Shown: one piece after another, positions 58,051 through 64,000 of the stretch
Position numbering within the stretch: position 1 is the first letter of the stretch
How the letters are laid out: each line of letters starts with the position of its first letter
Source: Martinezella rhizogenes
Lineage (GTDB): Bacteria > Pseudomonadota > Alphaproteobacteria > Rhizobiales > Rhizobiaceae
Direction: 5' to 3'
Assembly (NCBI GenBank): GCA_013322215.1
Contig: JAAMEZ010000022.1
Coordinates: forward strand, 62,001-126,000
DNA: 64,000 nt
The notes under the pieces: model-generated
The model's database searches: none
Seen by the model: only the letters and a program-made list of their open reading frames with translations
What the model was told of the DNA's origin: nothing
Translations under genes and position numbers: made by a program

Positions 58051-58340
58051 CGCAGGAACAAGGGCACGATCGAATTCCACATCAGCGAGCGGATGAAGAA
58101 GATGATGAGCAGCAGGATGACCGGCGAGATATCGATGCCGCCGAGATCCGGCAGGATACGGCGGATCGGGCGCAGGGCCGGCTCAGTGACCGCATAAAGG
58201 AAGTTGCCGATGGAGCTGACGAACTGATTGCTCGAATTGATGACGTTGAACGCATAGAGCCAGGAAAAGATGGCGCTGGCGATCAAGATCCAGGTATAAA
58301 GATTCAAAGCCAGATCAATGGTTTGAAATAAGGCGAGCAT
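58047..58340 (-). CDS. YggT family membrane protein
   Basis: 97 residues with two hydrophobic segments ([20 protein letters not shown] and [19 protein letters not shown]) around [18 protein letters not shown], the YggT hallmark. These proteins belong to the division/osmotic-stress-linked YggT family; function poorly known. GGAG lies 6 to 7 bases before the ATG at 58340. Confidence 0.94.
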   Translation of the reverse strand: MLALFQTIDLALNLYTWILIASAIFSWLYAFNVINSSNQFVSSIGNFLYAVTEPALRPIRRILPDLGGIDISPVILLLIIFFIRSLMWNSIVPLFLR

Positions 58341-58476
58341 ATCCGTCTCCAATTCGCGGTTGACAGACATGTAGACATTGGCGACTAAACGGGCAAGTCC
58401 CATGCTCCGAAGCATGTTGAATCATGTTTAAAAGGCCGGCATTTGCGCTAGCGGCCGCGTCGGAAAGTCTCGTCCC

Positions 58477-59733
58477 ATGTCGTTCGCTGCCAGCGGAGAC
58501 CGGTTTGCCGCCTTCAGGCACATTGCCTATACTTATTTCTTCTTCGCGCGATTTTTGACGGCTTTTGCCACGCAGGTCGTCAGCGTCTCCGTTGGCTGGC
58601 AGATGTATGAGCACACCGGTCAGCCGATCTATCTTGGTCTGATCGGCCTTGTGCAGTTCCTGCCGTCGCTGTTGCTGATCCTGGTGACGGGTACGGTTGC
58701 GGACCGCTACAACAGGCGCCTGATTTCCGCGATCTGCATTTTCGTCGGTACCCTCTGCGCGGCCGCGCTGCTGTTCCTGACCGTATCGGGCACCTTCGCC
58801 CCGCTGCCGGTGTTTCTGATCCTCACGGTTTTCGGCATTGAGCGCGCCTTCATGACGCCGGCCATGCAGTCGCTGGCGCCCAATCTGATCCCGCCCGAAG
58901 ACCTGACGAATGCGATCACCTGGAACTCGATGTCATGGGATGCCGCCGCCATCCTCGGCCCCGTGGCCGGCGGTCTGCTTTATGGTATCGGTGCCAATGT
59001 CGCCTATACCGTGGCCGTCCTTTTCTTTGCGGCCGGTTCGGTGCTGACCTTCCTGATCCCGAAGCCGCAGCAGCGTGTTGCGCATGAGCGGCGGAGCCTC
59101 AACGAGATGCTCGCCGGTTTCCGCTTCATCTGGTCGGAAAAAGTGGTGCTCGGTGCGGTCTCGCTCGATCTTTTCGCCGTGCTGCTCGGCGGCGCAGTCG
59201 CGCTGATGCCGATCTATGCGCGCGATATCCTGACGCTCGGCCCCTGGGGTCTCGGCATGCTGCGCGCAGCGCCGAGCTTCGGCGCGATCGCCATGGGCCT
59301 GTTTCTGGCGACCTACCCTATCCGCAATCGCGCCGGCATCTGCATGTTTGTCGGCGTTGCCATGTTTGGCTTGGGAACCCTGGTTTTCGGCATCTCGCAT
59401 ACGCCGTGGCTGTCGATCGCAGCTCTCGCCATCATGGGCGCCTCCGACCTGATCTCGGTCTATGTCCGCGAAACGCTGATTACGCTCTGGACGCCGGATC
59501 ACGTCCGCGGCCGCGTCAATGCCGTCAACATGGTCTTCGTCGGCGCGTCGAACGAGCTTGGCGAATTTCGCGCCGGCACCATGGCGCATTATTTCGGCGC
59601 GATCCCTGCCGTGGTGATTGGCGGACTCGGCACGCTGACGGTCGCCATCCTCTGGGCCACAGGTTTCCCGCAGCTCCGCCGGATCGACAGCCTGAACGCG
59701 CCCGACCGCGACGGCAAGCCGCAGCCGGCCTGA
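58477..59733 (+). CDS. MFS transporter, EntS-like (MFS_3)
   Basis: 418 residues with about twelve hydrophobic segments. ARFLTAFATQVVSVSVGWQMYE and VTGTVADRYNRRLI (motif A-like loop), SMSWDAAAILGPVAGG (motif C-like) and RGRVNAVNMVFVGASNELGEFRAG are those of the EntS/TMS exporter group, which expel siderophores or drugs. Its stop is 10 bases from the hydrolase gene start with GAGGAG between, so the two form an operon. Confidence 0.92.
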   Translation: MSFAASGDRFAAFRHIAYTYFFFARFLTAFATQVVSVSVGWQMYEHTGQPIYLGLIGLVQFLPSLLLILVTGTVADRYNRRLISAICIFVGTLCAAALLFLTVSGTFAPLPVFLILTVFGIERAFMTPAMQSLAPNLIPPEDLTNAITWNSMSWDAAAILGPVAGGLLYGIGANVAYTVAVLFFAAGSVLTFLIPKPQQRVAHERRSLNEMLAGFRFIWSEKVVLGAVSLDLFAVLLGGAVALMPIYARDILTLGPWGLGMLRAAPSFGAIAMGLFLATYPIRNRAGICMFVGVAMFGLGTLVFGISHTPWLSIAALAIMGASDLISVYVRETLITLWTPDHVRGRVNAVNMVFVGASNELGEFRAGTMAHYFGAIPAVVIGGLGTLTVAILWATGFPQLRRIDSLNAPDRDGKPQPA

Positions 59734-59743
59734 GGAGCGCGTA

Positions 59744-60373
59744 ATGACAAGGCTGCCGGATCGATACAATTCGTTTTCGGCTCTTTGCGAGTATGAGACC
59801 GAAGGCGTCGATTACCGTATCCATATCATGGATCGATCATCGCCTGTCGCCGTCATCGTTCCCCATGGCGGCTTCATCGAGCCTGCCACATCCGAGATCG
59901 CGCTTGCGATCGCGGATGAACGGTTCTCCCTTTATCGTTTCGAAGGGCTGGATCCGGCGCGGCTCCATCATGAGCTGCACGTCACTTCCGAAAATTTCGA
60001 TGAGCCGATTGCAAACGATCTGGTTGCCAATTCAGCAATCGTCATCGCCGTTCATGGCCGAGCGGATCGGGACGATCCGCAGTCAAGCTGGATCGGCGGG
60101 CTCGATGTATCGTTACGTGATCTGATCGCAGACGCGCTTCGCCGGGATGGATTTGTTGCCGTTGCGAGAAAGGAGGGGGAGGCGCTCGCGGGAGCTTCGG
60201 CCGGCAATATCTGCAATCGCGGCCAGCGGCAGGTTGGGGTGCAGCTTGAGATTCCGAGACGTGTCAGGGATGCCCTTATGGCCGATGCGGAGAAGCTGAA
60301 GCAATATGCGTCTGCAATCCGTGGGGCGATCGATGAATTCGGCCGCGTGCTTTCGTCAGGCGAAGGCCTTTAG
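59744..60373 (+). CDS. Poly-gamma-glutamate hydrolase-like zinc peptidase
   Basis: 209 residues. VIVPHGGFIEPATSEIALAIA (H41 and E46 as zinc ligands), RLHHELHVTSENFDEPIAN and IAVHGRAD match the PF05908-type gamma-PGA hydrolases, best known from Bacillus phages and relatives of carboxypeptidases. No secretion signal is visible. Its TAG stop is the first triplet of a RIME element. It is coupled to an MFS pump. Confidence 0.85.
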   Translation: MTRLPDRYNSFSALCEYETEGVDYRIHIMDRSSPVAVIVPHGGFIEPATSEIALAIADERFSLYRFEGLDPARLHHELHVTSENFDEPIANDLVANSAIVIAVHGRADRDDPQSSWIGGLDVSLRDLIADALRRDGFVAVARKEGEALAGASAGNICNRGQRQVGVQLEIPRRVRDALMADAEKLKQYASAIRGAIDEFGRVLSSGEGL

Positions 60374-60475
60374 AAGCAATTCCAGGAAAAGTGCATAGCG
60401 GTTTTCCGTCCGGAATTGCGCAGAAACAAAAGGCTGGAGCGTTTTCGCGATTCGGAGAAAAGCGGAAACACTCTA
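60371..60475. repeat. RIME-like composite element that supplies two stop codons
   Basis: Two palindromes: AGAAGCAATTCCAGG...GGAATTGCG and GGAGCGTTTTCGC...AAACACTCTA. The terminal TAG on each side is the stop codon of the gene on that side (60371-60373 plus, 60475-60473 minus). Confidence 0.85.
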
Positions 60476-61201
60476 AGCCGCCATTGCCTGCTTGCCCTCG
60501 AAGACGAGGTCGAGGAATTCCGACAGCCAGGTCTTGAGCGCGGCGTCGAAAATCATACGGCCTTCCAGATGTTCGCGGCCCTGCTGTGCGTTCGGCATGC
60601 AAAAGCGGTGCTCGCCATGCACGACCCAGCGCTGCATCATGGCGCGCGTAAGTTCGGCGTGGAACTGCAGGCCCCAGGCATTGGTGCCGTAGCGATAGGC
60701 CTGGTTGGGATAGGTCTCGGCTGTTGCCAGCAGGTCGGCGCCATGCGGCAGCTCGAAGCCTTCGCGATGGAAATGATAAACCATCTGCGGCCAGCGCATC
60801 AGCAGCCGACCCTTTTCCGTCGGCTGTAGTCCATACCAGCCGATCTCGGTCTTGCCGTCTTCGCGGGCCTTCACCTTGGCACCGAGATGGCGGGCGAGGA
60901 GCTGCGCGCCAAGGCAGATGCCGAGGTAAGGCCGGTTTTCCTTGAGGGGAACCTTCAGCCAATCGGTCTCGGCCTTGATGAATTCATCCGGGTCGTTGGC
61001 GCTCATCGGGCCGCCGAAGACCACGGCGCCGGCATGGGCCTCGAGCGTCGAGGGCAGGCGGTCGCCGAGGACCGGGCGGCGGATATCGAGATCGAAGCCT
61101 TTTTCCAGCAGCATCTGGCCAACGCGGCCGGGGCTGGAGCGCTCCTGATGGAGCACGATCAAGATCGGGCGGCCGGCGCTCTTCGGCGCTTCAATCATCA
61201 T
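60473..61201 (-). CDS. Class I glutamine amidotransferase (GuaA-like)
   Basis: 242 residues. Cys96 in LGICLGAQLL and His181/Glu183 in QFHAEL form the class I triad; VVFGGPMSANDPDEF and the CLGAQ loop match stand-alone GMP-synthase-like amidotransferases. Acceptor unknown. It overlaps the TerB gene end by 11 bases, so it is cotranscribed. The stop lies in a RIME end. Confidence 0.92.
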   Translation of the reverse strand: MMIEAPKSAGRPILIVLHQERSSPGRVGQMLLEKGFDLDIRRPVLGDRLPSTLEAHAGAVVFGGPMSANDPDEFIKAETDWLKVPLKENRPYLGICLGAQLLARHLGAKVKAREDGKTEIGWYGLQPTEKGRLLMRWPQMVYHFHREGFELPHGADLLATAETYPNQAYRYGTNAWGLQFHAELTRAMMQRWVVHGEHRFCMPNAQQGREHLEGRMIFDAALKTWLSEFLDLVFEGKQAMAA

Positions 61202-61676
61202 TGCCTGTCTCCACCCTGGAACCGGGCGCGCGGGCGGCTGCTTCCTGGCGCTTCATGATGCGCTCGCGATCGGAAATACCCATGAGGTCGGCGATGCGCC
61301 AGATGGCATGGTCTTCCATCTCGCTGCGCTCACCGTCGGCATAGACGATATCCCAGAGGATGCCCAGCAGTTCGAGCCGCTGGGTGCTGTCAAGATGGCG
61401 CTTTAGGTCCGAGGTAAAGCGATAGTAGTCGACGGCCTCGCTTTCGGCTTCTTCGCCGGCCGCGATCAGCTGATCGAGCTTGCGGCCATCAAGGCCATAT
61501 TGCTCCTTCAGGAGCTTGCGCAGCCGCTTCTTCTCGCTGTTCTCGATCTTGCCGTCGGCTTCCATGACCTGGATACAGAGCGCTGCGACCGCGACGCGCG
61601 GGTCGTCGGGTGCAAAGCCGGATTTGGGATGGTCCTGGGTCAGGTTATGAAGGAATTCCTGAAAGCGTTCGAACAT
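61191..61676 (-). CDS. TerB-family protein
   Basis: 161 residues, helical. DPRVAVAALCIQVMEADGKIENSEKKRLRKLL and YADGERSEMEDHAIWRIADLMGIS are two TerB repeats with acidic metal-binding positions. TerB domains were first linked to tellurite resistance, but single copies are widespread and of unknown role. Operon with the amidotransferase. Confidence 0.92.
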   Translation of the reverse strand: MFERFQEFLHNLTQDHPKSGFAPDDPRVAVAALCIQVMEADGKIENSEKKRLRKLLKEQYGLDGRKLDQLIAAGEEAESEAVDYYRFTSDLKRHLDSTQRLELLGILWDIVYADGERSEMEDHAIWRIADLMGISDRERIMKRQEAAARAPGSRVETGNDD

Positions 61677-61742
61677 CCGTTTCCATTCTCAAAACAAGCA
61701 GAGCAGGGTTCTTGGGGCACCATGCTCGATCTTTTCGTCTTC

Positions 61743-61793
61743 CCGCAATTCCGGGCGCAAAACCGCTGCGCAGTTTTGCTGGAATTGCTCTAA
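61743..61793. repeat. RIME-like single module at the hemY end
   Basis: GCAATTCCGGGCGCAAAACC ... GGAATTGCTCTA palindrome; its terminal TAG (minus strand) is the HemY stop. Confidence 0.75.
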
Positions 61794-63397
61794 AACAACT
61801 TGAGCCGCGTCTTGGGTTCCGGCTCAAGTTTGTGATCCTTCACACCCGGGTCATCCGGCGCACCACCGAAGAAGGGGCGGGACTCCGACTCCTGTTGCGC
61901 CGGTTTCAGCGCTGCTTCGGATGCGCTCGGCGATGGTTTCGCCACAGCGGGTTCCAATTCCATGACATAGGTATTGGTGACCGGCGATGCAACTTTCGGT
62001 GAACTTGGCTTCTCTGTGACGGTTGCGGAAGCAGTCTCGCGCACCGGCGGCAGTGATTTCAGCGCCGCATCGACGGACACCGTGGAGCCTTCTTCCACTG
62101 GCCCATCGATCTGGCCGAAGGGTGCCTTCCATTCGAAAGCATCGAGACGGCCCGTGATCGGCGACAGCGGCAGCCATTTTTCCGAGACGAAGCCATCAGC
62201 AACCCAGGCCGGATCGCGCGGCGCGCGCAGTGCCTGTGCCATCCAGTGGCGGACACGGCCCTGATCGCCGCTTTCGGCCTCCTCGATATCGGCGAGAAGC
62301 AGGAAAGCGCCTTCGCGCGCATCGATCCGTGCGGCGGCTTCGGCCTTGGCGCGTGCCTTGGCGAAATCGCCGGCATCCAGCGCCGCCTTTGCGGTCAACA
62401 GCAGTGCTTCGACATTGTTCGGGCGGATCGCCTCCAACCTTTCGGCGCGCTTCAAACGGTCCAGGACGGAATCGCCGCTGCGGGCTCGCACATAGGCCTT
62501 GCCGATCTCGGGATGCGGATGCGCCTTCCAGACCTGCTCAAGGGTGGAGGCCGCCTTGCGTACCTTGTCTTCGCGGAAGAGTGCCTTGGCGGCGATCAGT
62601 GCCGCCGGCACGAAGTCGTCCACGAGCTTCAATGCCGACAGCGCATCGTCGCGCGCGCCGGTAGGATCATTTTCCAGCCTGTCGTTGGCGCGTGCCGTCA
62701 GCAGCACGGCGCGCTGGCGATTGGCTGTCGTCTTATCGACGACATGGGCGACCTTCTGCTGGTCGAGGAGCTTGATGGCGTCATCCCAGCGACCGGCCTG
62801 GCTGCGATATTCCAGTGTCGCCTGCGCCGCCCAGGGCAGGTAGGGTGCCTGGTCGGCCGCCTTTTCGGCATATTGCCGCGCAGCCTCGTGTGCACCGAGG
62901 CGCTTGGCTTCAAGGTAGAGGCCGCGCAAGCCGAGTTCGCGCGTCTCGGGATCGTTGGCCATCAGCTCGAATTTCTGGCGTGCCTCGTCGTGCTTGCCTT
63001 CGATCAAGGCGGCCTGCGCTTCGAGGAGATTGATAAGCGGCTCCTGATCGGCGCGGATGAGGCCGCGGGTGCGCGCCGCCATCTTGCGGGCGAGCAGCGA
63101 ATTGCCAGCGCCGGCGGCGATCAGGCCGGTAGAGAGCGCCTGGTAGCCGCGATCGCGCTTGCGGGCGCGGAAATAGCGGGTGACGGAGTAAGGCGAGGTC
63201 CAGATCAGCCGCACGAACCACCAGACGATCATCACGGCGGCGATGAGCGCAATCAGGATCGCGGCGGCGACGATGAGCTTCGTCTGGTAAAGCTGGCCGC
63301 CCCACACCAGCGAGAGATCGCCGGGGCGATCCGCCAGCCAGGAGAAGCCATAGCCGAGAGCCAGGACGAAAATGGCGAAGATAAGCAGTCTGATCAT
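61790..63397 (-). CDS. hemY: HemY-like tetratricopeptide membrane protein
   Basis: 535 residues. Two N-terminal membrane helices (about 1-20 and 42-67), then helical TPR-like repeats and a Pro/Glu/Ala-rich tail after about residue 435. It matches the COG3898/HemY_N family named from the E. coli hem operon; the real function is not settled and it is not protoporphyrinogen oxidase. The stop TAG belongs to a RIME element. The upstream gene is mitofilin-like. Confidence 0.9.
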   Translation of the reverse strand: MIRLLIFAIFVLALGYGFSWLADRPGDLSLVWGGQLYQTKLIVAAAILIALIAAVMIVWWFVRLIWTSPYSVTRYFRARKRDRGYQALSTGLIAAGAGNSLLARKMAARTRGLIRADQEPLINLLEAQAALIEGKHDEARQKFELMANDPETRELGLRGLYLEAKRLGAHEAARQYAEKAADQAPYLPWAAQATLEYRSQAGRWDDAIKLLDQQKVAHVVDKTTANRQRAVLLTARANDRLENDPTGARDDALSALKLVDDFVPAALIAAKALFREDKVRKAASTLEQVWKAHPHPEIGKAYVRARSGDSVLDRLKRAERLEAIRPNNVEALLLTAKAALDAGDFAKARAKAEAAARIDAREGAFLLLADIEEAESGDQGRVRHWMAQALRAPRDPAWVADGFVSEKWLPLSPITGRLDAFEWKAPFGQIDGPVEEGSTVSVDAALKSLPPVRETASATVTEKPSSPKVASPVTNTYVMELEPAVAKPSPSASEAALKPAQQESESRPFFGGAPDDPGVKDHKLEPEPKTRLKLF

Positions 63398-63412
63398 TGC
63401 TGCGCTCCGTCA

Positions 63413-63528
63413 TTAGAGCCGGATGATTTTAGATCGTAACGATCTAAAATCTGAATCCGCTCTAAAATCAAATAGGTAGAGCATGATGTCGTCCGAAAAC
63501 CGCTCACACTTTTCGGCATCATGCTCTA
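63413..63528. repeat. RIME-like composite element between hemY and the mitofilin-like gene
   Basis: First palindrome (63413-63467) with ATTTTAGATCG-TAA-CGATCTAAAAT in its centre; second (63478-63527) the type C palindrome found inverted at 6370. Its terminal TAG gives the stop of the upstream gene (63528-63526). Confidence 0.85.
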
Positions 63529-64000
63529 ATTCTGTTTCCCGGTATTGGCGATCGCCTTCGACAGGGCGTCGCTTACCAGATCCTCGACGCGGATGCGGGC
63601 CTCCAGGGATTGCTTGAAGGCGGCCGATGCGGATTTGGCCGCATCGGGCAGGCTGTTCCACTCGGTTACCGCGCCTGGCAGATCGCCATTCCTGACCTTG
63701 TCCTCGAAGCGGGCGGCGACGGCGTCGATGCTGTCGCCGGGGACGTTGCCGACGGCGCGGACCTGGACCAGCGATTTTGCGCCCGACATCAGCCGGCTGC
63801 TCCAGCTCTGGTTCGGATCGTCTGTCTGTGCCGTCGCGACGATTGCTGTCGCGACATCGGAAACCTGACGGATCAGGTCGGCGCGGGAGGGGACGCCGGT
63901 CTGGGCGAAGTTCTTGAGATCGGCAACGGCCGGGTCGTCCGGCGCAACATTGGCGAAGGTGTCGAGCTCCGGCTGGAACGGCCCGCCACGATCGATCGCG
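63526..64000 (-). CDS. Mitofilin/COG4223-like protein, C-terminal part
   Basis: The last 157 residues are present; the gene continues beyond the right edge. FQPELDTFANVAPDDPAVADL, SWSSRLMSGAKSLVQVRAVG and AVTEWNSLPDAAKSAS match the C-terminal mitofilin domain found next to HemY in Alphaproteobacteria, a family related to mitochondrial Mic60. The stop codon is part of a RIME element. Confidence 0.88.
   Translation of the reverse strand, partial: AIDRGGPFQPELDTFANVAPDDPAVADLKNFAQTGVPSRADLIRQVSDVATAIVATAQTDDPNQSWSSRLMSGAKSLVQVRAVGNVPGDSIDAVAARFEDKVRNGDLPGAVTEWNSLPDAAKSASAAFKQSLEARIRVEDLVSDALSKAIANTGKQN

Overview
The window is a gene-dense stretch of a bacterial chromosome, about 60% G+C by eye, most likely from Rhizobium or a close relative in the Rhizobiaceae. 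The reasons are the gene set and its pairing (leuC/rplS, rpsP-rimM-trmD, ffh with an AroQ chorismate mutase, dapF-mtaB-ftsY-ispZ-DUF2585, ccmABCDG next to acnA, a HemY-like protein next to a mitofilin-like protein), the DUF2794, DUF2585 and IalB proteins typical of Alphaproteobacteria, and many short palindromic repeats of the kind called RIMEs in rhizobia. There are about 68 protein genes, one gene remnant, and no rRNA, tRNA or CRISPR array that I could see.

Layout. 1-2.9 kb: two regulator/exporter pairs (LysR with an MFS pump, MarR with an EamA exporter). 3-15.8 kb, mostly minus strand: leuC, an amino-acid ABC transporter without its ATPase, then rplS, trmD, rimM, rpsP, an AroQ chorismate mutase and ffh. 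The usual rpsP-rimM-trmD-rplS run is interrupted between trmD and rplS by about 4.7 kb holding a degenerate carbamoyltransferase-like gene, a MocR-type PLP regulator, a YggS-like PLP protein and a glutamine amidotransferase. 16-24 kb: an unknown protein coupled to a metallo-beta-lactamase-fold enzyme, then the operon dapF-mtaB-ftsY-ispZ-DUF2585. 24-30.6 kb: cytochrome c maturation genes ccmA, B, C, D, G, spread apart by repeats, with acnA divergent. 30.9-43 kb: small housekeeping genes, a YbbA/YbbP-type ABC system divergent from tesA, thpR, a tyrosine phosphatase, phhB, ialB and rlmN. 43-54.3 kb: export, detoxification and regulator genes around argG and an M3 oligopeptidase, including chrA and a MarR/GST pair. 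54.5-64 kb: typA, ppa, yggT, an MFS pump coupled to a poly-gamma-glutamate hydrolase-like gene, a TerB protein, HemY and the end of a mitofilin-like gene.

The most interesting signals are: palindromic repeat pairs, one of which lies in frame inside the FtsY N-terminal domain; RIME elements whose terminal TAG supplies the stop codon of four genes; the MocR/YggS/amidotransferase module with a three-site operator; very clear MarR operators; a perfect CtrA-type site; and a remnant of a duplicated M3 peptidase beside chrA. I found no recognisable defence, secretion or biosynthetic island. Start codons were chosen from Shine-Dalgarno spacing and family N-termini, and are often internal to the longest open frame.
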